Assembly (NCBI RefSeq): GCF_013705725.1
Contig: NZ_CP055481.1
Location: 5,642,001-5,706,000 of the forward strand
DNA: 64,000 nucleotides
Direction of reading: 5' to 3'
From: Klebsiella sp. RHBSTW-00484
GTDB taxonomy: Bacteria > Pseudomonadota > Gammaproteobacteria > Enterobacterales > Enterobacteriaceae
Part shown: positions 32,501 through 39,397 of the stretch, piece after piece
How the letters are laid out: every line of letters begins with the position of its first letter
Numbering within the stretch: position 1 is the stretch's first letter
The notes under the pieces: generated by a model
Databases searched by the model: none
What the model saw: only the letters and a program-made list of their open reading frames with translations
What the model was told of the DNA's origin: nothing
Translations under genes and position numbers: made by a program

Positions 32501-32986
32501 GTCAGCAACAGGGATGCCGCAGCCAAAGGTCCATCGATGTGCAACGTCTTTATGCCAGTTACATATTTCAGTTCCATAGCTGGTGTTTGGGCTGCCATAG
32601 ATACGAACAAATCGCTCTAACCATTCAATTGCATCGCTGAGGGGGGTACCGCTTGGGCTCGTAAAACCGAAAGCGACAGATTCAGCTCCGTTCTCTCGTT
32701 TAAATTTTTCCAGTTGTCCGGCTATCGTTGACATAGCCTCTTCCCAACTTATACGTTTCCAGCCCGGGTTCTCGGCACCTTTAGGATGGGTTCTCTTCAT
32801 CGGGTACAGAATTCTATTTGCGCTGTCCACCAGCTCAGGTGCCGCTTTGCCCTTCATACACATGGCCTTACCATTAGGATGTTCAGGGTTGGCCCGTACC
32901 TTGATCAGGTGGTCATTTGCTACTTCATTCAACGTCCCGCAACGCGAACGGCAAAGTGTGCAATATCCGGGAATAATATCTGACAT
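29546..32986 (-). CDS. Molybdopterin oxidoreductase fused to FAD/NAD reductase and 2Fe-2S ferredoxin domains
   Basis: A single chain of 1146 residues. The N-terminus binds a 4Fe-4S cluster (C9-x2-C12-x3-C16-x26-C43) and leads into a bis-MGD molybdenum catalytic domain of the formate dehydrogenase/nitrate reductase superfamily; the Cys in TEICNWHKD may be the Mo ligand. A dinucleotide-binding domain ends near residue 790. Then comes a ferredoxin-reductase module with FAD motif RAYSLTGPA and NAD motif FAGGIGITPF, and a C-terminal plant-type 2Fe-2S domain (CRVGQCESCS...CLTC). No signal peptide, so it is cytoplasmic and probably NAD(P)H driven or reducing. Substrate unknown. It lies 150 bp downstream of a CueR/GolS-like regulator gene on the same strand. 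Confidence 0.85.
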   Translation of the reverse strand: MSDIIPGYCTLCRSRCGTLNEVANDHLIKVRANPEHPNGKAMCMKGKAAPELVDSANRILYPMKRTHPKGAENPGWKRISWEEAMSTIAGQLEKFKRENGAESVAFGFTSPSGTPLSDAIEWLERFVRIYGSPNTSYGTEICNWHKDVAHRWTFGCGIPVADYSHADLILLWGHNPANTWLAQASAIGTGRNNGAKLIVVDPRPTPLAKEANAWLDVNPGTDGALALGLSHLLVERNLFNHEFVRNWTNGPLLVRNDNGYFLREKDINPLAISNRYTVWDEHNQQVTFIDSETRTEETLTPTAALEGNVEVAIADGAKISCQTAFSSFKDMLANYDPENVSRITGVSVASIEAAASLIAGAKKIAYHSWSGVAQHTNATQTERAIATLYALTGCFDQEGCNRIYASHPVNVVNSPTLMPKSQWDKALGLEERPIGPPSQGWVHSQDIWHSVLEGTPYKIRGLIGFGANILLSQSDTSLGQQALEALEFYAHVDLFETPTSKYADILLPVNTAWEREGLRTGFESSAAAQDHIQLRKKMVSPRGESRSDLEIVFDLACRLGMNEAFFDGNIEAAWNYQLEPLGLTVEMLRNKPEGYDIPLEHKVRKYAFRDPNSGYLAGFNTETKRAEFYSEILHRYGYNPLPEYVQPQEYQRNDPDYPLMLTSVKSGFFCHSQHRSLTSLRKKAPYPTVDISAALADEEGIKTGDWVEIETRAGLARFRAKVEAKLSHETVIAEFGWWQSCPDFGKPSYPVKGEYSSNYNSLISGDSYDPVSGALPLRSFRCRIRRLNDFELIRRPWEGRKTFKVIELKKEADNVTTVTFQSNSEGYLPDYEPGQHITVSCCPMSDSEEIVTRAYSLTGPAFVHDRKTYSISVRHQKATDEKGEYVEGIMSSYINTHLQIGKDVELTPPGGNFIVPLNAVQPVVIFAGGIGITPFISYLESINPQAEGPEIWLFYANQNSRLHAFKKRIAELNASIDRLKVINIYNQPLDCDIPGLDYDRAGYVGAGDVEAYLIENNARYYMCGPQPMMDAISRGLQERGVPAFAIFYEIFRSPTKINNDPSLRHKVIFAKSGREETWTTDKGTLLNFGEKLGIKMPSGCRVGQCESCSTKVIAGNVQHLNGVEPSDEGACLTCQCIPAGDITIDA

Positions 32987-33135
32987 TGTAAACCTCACTA
33001 CTAAAAACAGTTAATATATTTTAAAAACCACATTGCTTTCTTTTCACCCAAGAATTACTAACCCAATTAATGTTAATATCATCTTGTTTTGTGGGCGTAA
33101 TTTCAGTTGAAATTACTGTCATATATGGGTAGCGG

Positions 33136-33570
33136 CTAAGTAATTTCAGGGCCAGAATCTGATTCCTGCAAACCGTTAACATCTGCAAGATACAGTGCAC
33201 GCAAAATAGGGCATTCAGGCTTATCATCCCCTGCACAGCAATCAGAAAGCGTTGTAAGTATTGATGCCATACGCTGAAATTCTTGAATTTTTACAGTCAA
33301 CTCGCGGATGTGTGACTCGACTAATTTTTTCACATCAGCGCTTTGGCGCGAATGGTTACCCCAAAGACAGAGAAGTTCTCCTGTTTGCGCCAGAGAGAAA
33401 CCTAACTCCCGACATCGGCGTATAAAATGCAATTTGTACACATCAATATCGCTGTACATCCGATACCCGGCTGCAGTTCTTGCAACTTCCGGTATTAATC
33501 CCGCCTCTTCGTAATAGCGGATCATTTTGGCGGAAACTCCGGATAACCGGGCAGCATCACCAATGTTCAT
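33136..33570 (-). CDS. MerR-family copper/gold-type regulator (CueR/GolS-like)
   Basis: A 144-residue MerR activator: winged helix (MNIGDAARLSGVSAKMIRYYEEAGLI), dimerisation helix, and C-terminal metal loop CCAGDDKPECPIL. Cys112 and Cys120 match the two CueR metal ligands, and Ser77 marks monovalent-ion (Cu/Ag/Au) sensors. Residues 113 and 118 are Ala and Pro, the combination I recall as typical of gold-selective GolS rather than CueR. The gene precedes the Mo-oxidoreductase and follows a CueR-type promoter, so it may control itself and the enzyme. Confidence 0.85.
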   Translation of the reverse strand: MNIGDAARLSGVSAKMIRYYEEAGLIPEVARTAAGYRMYSDIDVYKLHFIRRCRELGFSLAQTGELLCLWGNHSRQSADVKKLVESHIRELTVKIQEFQRMASILTTLSDCCAGDDKPECPILRALYLADVNGLQESDSGPEIT

Positions 33571-33697
33571 CCTTACCTCCCAAAATGTATTCTGTTAATA
33601 TCAGATCCAGTTTCAAATGACGTCGTTTCTGACACTCTTACCTTGCATACGTAGTGATACGGTTACCGTTTGGCTCATCAAGACTTAGTCGATATCC

Positions 33698-33728
33698 AGC
33701 CTAGACCTTCCCGTGGTGGTAAGGTCAA
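33698..33728 (-). promoter_or_regulatory. CueR/GolS-type promoter upstream of the regulator gene
   Basis: Minus strand: TTGACC, 19-bp spacer, TAGGCT. The spacer contains the near-perfect dyad ACCTTACC...GGGAAGGT that matches the CueR-box pattern ACCTTCCC/GGGAAGGT. Confidence 0.75.
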
Positions 33729-33789
33729 GAAAAAAATCATCAAGATAAGCTGTGTAAAAAACCAGATGTGACGAACATACTCATATCCC

Positions 33790-34737
33790 TTATGACCACA
33801 TACTTAATGACTCAAAACACTCTTCTTTGGGTTTAGAAAGGATGGTTTCTCTAGTGGCATCATTTTTATATTCACCAACACTCACTAATTCCCATGATTC
33901 GACATCATTCAACAGTGCAAGCATCAACTTATTATTTAATGCATGCCCTGACTTATAAGCATGGTAGGCGCCAATAATATTATGGCCTGATACAAAGAGG
34001 TCTCCAATCGCATCCAGTGTTTTATGTCGCACAAGTTCGTTATTAAATCGCAGACCTTCCGGATTCAGAACGCTATATTCATCAAGCCCTATCGCATTGT
34101 TCAAACTTGCCCCTAACCCAAGACCTTTTTGTTGTAGAAGTTCTACATCACGAACAAATCCGAAAGTTCTGGCATCAGCAATCTCGCTAATATAGTTTTC
34201 TTTCGACACTTCAATATTTAATCTATTAGTCTCAGCAGAAATCAAGGGATGCTTAAAATCAATCATAAAATCGATCGAGAACTTTGAGTCTGGATGCAAA
34301 AGAGCCCATTTGTCGCCATCTTTTACGGAAACCGTTTTTTTTATCAGAAGATATTTTTTTAGCGCACACTGCTCTATCAAACCAGCGTGCATTATTGAGT
34401 CTATGAATCCTCTGGCACTCCCATCGAGAATGGGAAGTTCTGGAGCATCGAGCTCCACCAGGAGGTTATCAAGCCCCATGCTGGACACCGCAGAAAGGAA
34501 ATGCTCGATTGTTGAAACTCGAACTCCCTGAGGGTTGATAATGCTTGTTGCCAGCATAGTGTCATGAATCTGATCGGCACGGAGCTGAATATCAACAACA
34601 GGAGTTACATCTGTTCTACGGAACCGTATGCCACTATCGGCACCAGCAGGCATGATTTTCATGTTAACGGTTTTACCGCTATGCAAGCCAATACCGTTTA
34701 ATTCAACAATATTCTTGATAGTTTTTTGCTTGATCAT
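33790..34737 (-). CDS. lpxC: LpxC paralogue: UDP-3-O-acyl-N-acetylglucosamine deacetylase
   Basis: Catalyses the committed, zinc-dependent step of lipid A synthesis. This is a second copy outside the usual cell-division cluster. From the ATG at 34737 (GAGG upstream) it has 315 residues and the full catalytic set: Glu-His in STIEHF, RHKTLDAIGD (zinc His and Asp) and KSGHALNNK. It is diverged from E. coli LpxC (e.g. MIKQKTIKNIVELNGIGLHSGK against [22 protein letters not shown]). It is preceded by a MerR-type promoter, so expression is probably metal induced, perhaps replacing a poisoned housekeeping enzyme. Confidence 0.9.
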   Translation of the reverse strand: MIKQKTIKNIVELNGIGLHSGKTVNMKIMPAGADSGIRFRRTDVTPVVDIQLRADQIHDTMLATSIINPQGVRVSTIEHFLSAVSSMGLDNLLVELDAPELPILDGSARGFIDSIMHAGLIEQCALKKYLLIKKTVSVKDGDKWALLHPDSKFSIDFMIDFKHPLISAETNRLNIEVSKENYISEIADARTFGFVRDVELLQQKGLGLGASLNNAIGLDEYSVLNPEGLRFNNELVRHKTLDAIGDLFVSGHNIIGAYHAYKSGHALNNKLMLALLNDVESWELVSVGEYKNDATRETILSKPKEECFESLSMWS

Positions 34738-34846
34738 GGAGACCTCTATTTGCTCTAGCGACTCGGCAGAACGTCCGCAACAAGGCTCCATTGATGATTT
34801 CCCCTATTGCTCTGTTCATCGTCCTCGCTACTCTCGACTTGGTTCC

Positions 34847-34877
34847 ATTAAAAACCATGAAGTTGATATAGGGTCAA
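34847..34877 (-). promoter_or_regulatory. MerR-type promoter of the lpxC paralogue
   Basis: Minus strand: TTGACC, 19-bp spacer, TTTAAT. Half-sites ACCCTATATC and ACTTCATGGT match the porin promoter variant. The leader is about 100 bases. The 312-bp gap 34738-35049 holds this promoter and no visible gene. Confidence 0.7.
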
Positions 34878-35049
34878 GCTTTTATACGATATACACATCA
34901 AGCATCTTGCATGAGTCGCACTGACTGACCCGGGTTAGTTACCATCATATTCTTTATGGTTGAGACCATACGGAAATCAGTGAATTAATAATATTTATTC
35001 ATCCAAAACACAAATGGTTTTAAGAAAGCCTAATCCCCTTCATGTAAAA

Positions 35050-35319
35050 TCATTCAAGATAGTCAAGTATGTTTTTTATATTGTCAATTAAGGCAACATG
35101 CAGGTCAGGGTCATCACATTCATCTGAATGGCAATAGGAAATATGTTGAAGTATAATTCTTTTTTTGAATTCTCTAACTGTACACTCCAACTCATACACC
35201 GACCGTACGATATCAATACAAGGTTCATCATCGATTAAAAAATCCTGCATTTTATTATAGTTATCAGCCAGCTCTTCTATCATAGAAATTAATACGGGGT
35301 CATTAACTAACATTGGCAT
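35050..35319 (-). CDS. CsoR/RcnR-family (DUF156-like) metal-sensing protein
   Basis: An 89-residue all-helical protein. Cys34, His59 and Cys63 reproduce the C-x24-H-x3-C spacing of the copper-sensing CsoR repressor (Cys36, His61, Cys65 in the Mycobacterium protein). Sequence around them, EPCIDIVRSVYELECTVREFKKRIILQHISYC, fits the DUF156 core, but the usual N-terminal RIEGQVRGI segment is poorly conserved. Extra Cys46, His64 and Cys68 are present. The start at 35319 follows GAGGAG and overlaps the end of the AraC-type gene, so the two are coupled. Family call is mine from motif spacing; a non-DNA-binding role is possible. Confidence 0.6.
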   Translation of the reverse strand: MPMLVNDPVLISMIEELADNYNKMQDFLIDDEPCIDIVRSVYELECTVREFKKRIILQHISYCHSDECDDPDLHVALIDNIKNILDYLE

Positions 35320-35710
35320 ATCTCTCCTCATCGTCTGAAAGTAAAGATGGACACAGCGCTGATAAATTCCAATCCCCTTGCTTGCGGTACCGACCGGGAG
35401 GAAGATGAAACTTGTTTTTAAAAGCTCTCGTGAAAGTTTGTTGCGAATTAAAACCATACTGAAGTGCAATGTCCAGGACTGTTCTGGAAGTCAATTTCAG
35501 ATCAATCGCAGCACATGATAATCGACGAGCACGAACATATTCTCCCAGCGCAACACCGGTCGCCTGTTTAAACAAACGTTGAAAATGCCATCGTGAATAA
35601 CCAGACTTATCAGCAATGAATTCTACTGGCAAGGTTGTATTCAATGAACTTTCAACCCATTTCAAAATATCTTTGACAACACTTTCAGAATATTTCCTGG
35701 TGTCCATCAT
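35303..35710 (-). CDS. AraC-family regulator of the MarA/SoxS/RamA size class
   Basis: A 135-residue protein made of two helix-turn-helix motifs only: FIADKSGYSRWHFQRLFKQATG (about residues 30-52) and ALQYGFNSQQTFTRAFKNKFHLPPGRYRK (about 80-108). The short form without a ligand domain is that of MarA, SoxS and RamA, which are controlled by synthesis level. MarA-class proteins raise multidrug efflux. It is coupled to a CsoR-like gene, suggesting metal-controlled activity. Confidence 0.85.
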   Translation of the reverse strand: MMDTRKYSESVVKDILKWVESSLNTTLPVEFIADKSGYSRWHFQRLFKQATGVALGEYVRARRLSCAAIDLKLTSRTVLDIALQYGFNSQQTFTRAFKNKFHLPPGRYRKQGDWNLSALCPSLLSDDEERYANVS

Positions 35711-35800
35711 CTCCCCCTCAAACCATATTCTATGAATATGTTCAAACCAGAATACGGTCTCTGAGTCTGTCGTCCATGAAGAACTCAGAGACCCAACTCT

Positions 35801-38302
35801 TTATTTTCGTAATAACCTCAGGCCATTTGCCACAACCAGAAGACTGGCACCAACATCAGCAAATACAGCCATCCACATAGTTCCCATTCCCATGAGCGTG
35901 AGTACAAGGAATACGGCTTTAATACCTAGAGCGAGGCTGATATTTTGCACGAGTAAGCTGTACGTTTGTCGGGATAATTTTACAAAGGCTGGGATTTTAC
36001 GCAGGTCATCATCCATTAAGGCTACATCTGCAGTTTCAATCGCCGTATCAGTACCCATTGCGCCCATAGCAAAACCGATATCTGCTGCAGCCAGAGCCGG
36101 TGCATCATTGATACCATCACCAACCATCCCAGTGATTCCAATCCGTGAATGCTCTTCAACTGCACGATGTTTATCTTCTGGCAATTGATTCCCTCGAGCC
36201 TCATCGATTCCAACCTGAGATGCGATTGCTTTAGCTGTATGTGGGTTATCACCAGTCAGCATAATAGTTTTAACGCCAAGTTCATGAAGTTGTTCAATCG
36301 CTTCACGGCTGCTGTTTTTAACAGTATCAGCAACAGCGAACAACCCAAGCACTTGCTTACCATCATTGAGTAAAATAACTGTTTTACCTTGGCTTTCCAG
36401 CCTTTGTACTGTTGCTTTAATCTCTGATGGACAATTAAAGTGTTCTTCAGTCAAACGCAGGTTACCAAGGTAAAAATCCTTACCTGTAATCGCGCCATGC
36501 ACACCTCGCCCAACAATCGCTTCAAAGCTGTCAACATCCTGCTTTTTCAAATCAGCAGAAGCATTCACAATTGCCAGTGAAACAGGGTGATCAGAGTAAC
36601 TAGCGAGACTAGCTGCAGTAGTACGAACTTCACGCTCGCTCCACCCATTGAACACCATTACGTCGGTTTGTACTGGTTTCCCATGGGTAATAGTTCCTGT
36701 TTTATCCAGCGCAAGGGCTTTTAGCTTACGTCCCTGCTCAAGATAAACACCGCCTTTAATGAGAATCCCTTTGCGAGCAGCTGCAGTAAGTCCACTAACA
36801 ATCGTTACTGGCGTAGAAATAACCAGGGCACATGGACACGCAATGACAAGCATAACTAAAGCTTTATAGATCCATTCCTGCCATGTTCCTGCCCCAAACA
36901 ATGGTGGCAATACAGCAACCGCAACAGCAATACCCATAACGACTGGGGTATAAATCTGGGAAAAGCGGTCAACAAAACGTTGTGTAGCTGCTTTGGCGCC
37001 TTGCGCCTGCTCAACGGCATGAATGATGCGAGCAAGGGTTGTATTATTTGCAGCTGCAGTGACTTTATATTCAAAAGAGCCTGACTGATTTATTGTTCCA
37101 GCAAATACAGCATCGCCCGCAATTTTATCGACAGGCATACTTTCACCTGTAATTGGAGCCTGGTTAATGGTGGTTTGGCCTTTGACGATTTCTCCGTCGA
37201 GACCAATTCGTTCACCTGGTTTTACCCTGACAATACTGCCCAGTTGTACGCTACTGGCGTCAACTTCCTGCCATGTTCCATCAGCTTGTTGGACCATTGC
37301 AGTTTCAGGAGTCAGGTTCATCAGGGAACCTATTGCATTTCTGGCTCTATCAAGTGATTTGGCTTCTATCAGCTCGGCAATGGTGAATAACACCATAACC
37401 ATCGCCGCTTCTGGCCACTGCCCAAGGACCAAAGCCCCAGTAACGGCAATACTCATTAGTGCATTGATATTCAAGTTGCCATTGCGAATCGAAATCCAAC
37501 CTTTTTTGTAGGTTGTCAGACCGCAAGAAAGCACTGCTATCAAAGCCAACCCGGCTTCGAGCCAGTCAGGCATATCAGCCCAGTGCATCACTTCGGCTGC
37601 AAGAGCAGCTACGCCAGCAAGAGCTAATGGCCACCAGGGCTTTTTTTTCTCCTGGGTATTTTTCTTGCCGCTAGTATTATCAGAGACTTCTGGCGCGAAT
37701 CCCAACGAGCGAATTGCAGCCATGATAGCTTCAAGCGAATCCGGTGTATGGGTTACAGTCAAAACACGCTGCATCAGGTTGAAATCAAGCTCTTTAACAG
37801 CGCTCATTCCACCCAGTTTCTTTTTGATAAGATTTTCTTCAACAGGACAATCCATCTGCATAATGCGAATTTCTGTCCGTAATCCACCAGCCACAACCTG
37901 CGAGCCCCCCAGGCTACTCAATTGTTCTGGAGCAGCGGAGCAACAATCCCCCCCATGGCCGTGATCGTGGCCTTCATGAGAATGCTCTTGCGCGGTATGA
38001 GCATGGTTACATCCCTTATGATTATGCTCATCATGCGAATGCCCTTCGCCGCCATGGCTATGGGCATCATGATTATGGCCTTCATGGTTATGACCTTCAT
38101 GGTTATGACCTTCATGGGAATGATCATCACTGCATTTCTTGTGATTATGAGCCTGCTGATCATGTGCATGATCATTTGCTTTATGTGATTCACCAGTATT
38201 CTTAACCCGGAGTCCTGTCCCTAAATTGAACGTTTCACAGCAACTAGCCGCTTCGTCTCCTGCAGGGTTTTTGCTATTTTTTACACCACCACTCATTTTC
38301 AT
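35801..38302 (-). CDS. ZntA/CadA-type Zn/Cd/Pb-exporting P-type ATPase with long His-rich N-terminus
   Basis: Inner-membrane P1B-ATPase of 833 residues. Residues about 38-120 are a His-rich tract with repeated GHNHE units and flanking Cys pairs (SCCETF, DCCSAAPE). An HMA domain with MDCPVEE follows, then eight membrane helices with the CPCALV metal motif, the phosphorylation site DKTGTITHG, TGDN and [14 protein letters not shown]-x-EE and CPC mark divalent soft-metal export as in ZntA. It is divergent from a PbrR/CadR-like regulator, and their 75-bp gap holds the MerR-type promoter. Confidence 0.93.
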   Translation of the reverse strand: MKMSGGVKNSKNPAGDEAASCCETFNLGTGLRVKNTGESHKANDHAHDQQAHNHKKCSDDHSHEGHNHEGHNHEGHNHDAHSHGGEGHSHDEHNHKGCNHAHTAQEHSHEGHDHGHGGDCCSAAPEQLSSLGGSQVVAGGLRTEIRIMQMDCPVEENLIKKKLGGMSAVKELDFNLMQRVLTVTHTPDSLEAIMAAIRSLGFAPEVSDNTSGKKNTQEKKKPWWPLALAGVAALAAEVMHWADMPDWLEAGLALIAVLSCGLTTYKKGWISIRNGNLNINALMSIAVTGALVLGQWPEAAMVMVLFTIAELIEAKSLDRARNAIGSLMNLTPETAMVQQADGTWQEVDASSVQLGSIVRVKPGERIGLDGEIVKGQTTINQAPITGESMPVDKIAGDAVFAGTINQSGSFEYKVTAAANNTTLARIIHAVEQAQGAKAATQRFVDRFSQIYTPVVMGIAVAVAVLPPLFGAGTWQEWIYKALVMLVIACPCALVISTPVTIVSGLTAAARKGILIKGGVYLEQGRKLKALALDKTGTITHGKPVQTDVMVFNGWSEREVRTTAASLASYSDHPVSLAIVNASADLKKQDVDSFEAIVGRGVHGAITGKDFYLGNLRLTEEHFNCPSEIKATVQRLESQGKTVILLNDGKQVLGLFAVADTVKNSSREAIEQLHELGVKTIMLTGDNPHTAKAIASQVGIDEARGNQLPEDKHRAVEEHSRIGITGMVGDGINDAPALAAADIGFAMGAMGTDTAIETADVALMDDDLRKIPAFVKLSRQTYSLLVQNISLALGIKAVFLVLTLMGMGTMWMAVFADVGASLLVVANGLRLLRK

Positions 38303-38328
38303 TGCCTCATCTGTTAACTATACTGACG

Positions 38329-38359
38329 ATTAAAGACCCTAATCTAACTACAGGGTCAA
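38329..38359 (-). promoter_or_regulatory. PbrR/CadR-type promoter of the ZntA-like gene
   Basis: Minus strand: TTGACC, 19-bp spacer, TTTAAT. The spacer dyad ACCCTGTAG...TAGGGT is the one expected for the adjacent regulator and is the model for the other copies in the window. Confidence 0.82.
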
Positions 38360-38377
38360 GCGCATAAGGGGGGATGC

Positions 38378-38830
38378 ATGAAAATTGGTGAATTGGCCCG
38401 TAAGGCGGGTTGTCCGGTGGAAACTATTCGGTACTATGAGAAAGAAGGATTACTTCAGGCTCCATTAAGAGATATTGAAAATAACTATCGCCGTTACAAC
38501 AATACTCATCTGGAAAAGTTATTATTTATCCGACGCTGCCGCTCTCTTGATATGACCCATGAGGAAATACGTGCATTGCTACTGGCAATGAATAATCACG
38601 GTAAAGACTGTGGCCCCATTGATGCAATAATCAGTGCCCATCTCACTCATGTTCAGCATCGTATTAAAGAATTAATAGCCCTGGAAATACAACTCAAAGA
38701 ACTTAATAACTATTGCAGCTCAGACCGGAGCGTGGACGAATGCGGGATAGTACAGAAATTGACTGCTGATGAAGAGAATGGTGATCTTCCTTTAACCGTA
38801 CCAACTGACCACTTGGGGGGGGGGCATTAG
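38378..38830 (+). CDS. MerR-family Pb/Cd/Zn regulator (PbrR/CadR-like)
   Basis: A 150-residue activator: winged helix MKIGELARKAGCPVETIRYYEKEGLL, then metal residues Cys78, Cys113 and Cys122, the triad that binds lead in PbrR proteins. The C-terminus ends DHLGGGH, encoded by a run of ten G at 38815-38824 next to the stop. It is divergent from the ZntA-like ATPase it presumably activates, and is the likely activator of the other TTGACCCT promoters in this island. Confidence 0.88.
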   Translation: MKIGELARKAGCPVETIRYYEKEGLLQAPLRDIENNYRRYNNTHLEKLLFIRRCRSLDMTHEEIRALLLAMNNHGKDCGPIDAIISAHLTHVQHRIKELIALEIQLKELNNYCSSDRSVDECGIVQKLTADEENGDLPLTVPTDHLGGGH

Positions 38831-38858
38831 TGGTGTGCGCTTATAAGTTGATTAGACT

Positions 38859-38900
38859 GATGGCGTAACACAAGCCCATACAGCTTTGTGTTACGCCATC
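38859..38900. terminator. Bidirectional terminator between convergent regulators
   Basis: Perfect 15-bp stem GATGGCGTAACACAA/TTGTGTTACGCCATC with a 12-base loop, separating the plus-strand PbrR/CadR-like gene from the minus-strand CueR-like gene. Confidence 0.7.
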
Positions 38901-38919
38901 TTGCCCTTAAAATAAGGGG

Positions 38920-39384
38920 TCAGGCTTTTTCCATTTCGTTACCACGAGAACGACGTTGCACTGCCCCTTCTCTCTTACCGGGATGGCTTTTAGCGTCAGC
39001 GGTCATTAATGTCTGGAGTATTGGGCATTCAACTCGCTCATCCCCAGCACAGCTTTTGATCAGAGCTCTGAGTGTATCTGCCATTCGTCGCATATTTTCC
39101 ATACGTCGCTCTAAATCATCCATATGCTCTTGTGCCAGACGTTTAACATCGGCGCTCTGGCGAGATTTGTCATTCCATAACTTGAGCAAATCGGCTATCT
39201 CTTCAAGAGAAAAACCAAGATCGCGCGCACTGCGGATAAAAATCAGACGATGGACATCATTGGGTGCATAATCACGGTAGCCCGCTTCGGTACGGCCAGT
39301 AGCAGGAATCAGACCAATTTGCTCGTAATAGCGAATCATCTTTGCGGAGATTCCTGATTCGTTCGATGCTTTACCAATGTTCAT
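38920..39384 (-). CDS. MerR-family copper/silver/gold regulator (CueR/GolS-like)
   Basis: A 154-residue regulator starting at the ATG at 39384 (AAGGGGAGCT upstream); the frame extends further up inside the ATPase gene without support. Ser77, Cys112 and Cys120 mark a monovalent-ion sensor; residues 113 and 118 are Ala and Val, so neither the CueR (Pro/Ala) nor the GolS (Ala/Pro) combination as I recall them. It lies 13 bp after the CopA-like ATPase stop, forming an ATPase-regulator operon like golT-golS of Salmonella. Confidence 0.87.
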   Translation of the reverse strand: MNIGKASNESGISAKMIRYYEQIGLIPATGRTEAGYRDYAPNDVHRLIFIRSARDLGFSLEEIADLLKLWNDKSRQSADVKRLAQEHMDDLERRMENMRRMADTLRALIKSCAGDERVECPILQTLMTADAKSHPGKREGAVQRRSRGNEMEKA

Positions 39385-39397
39385 AGCTCCCCTTTTC

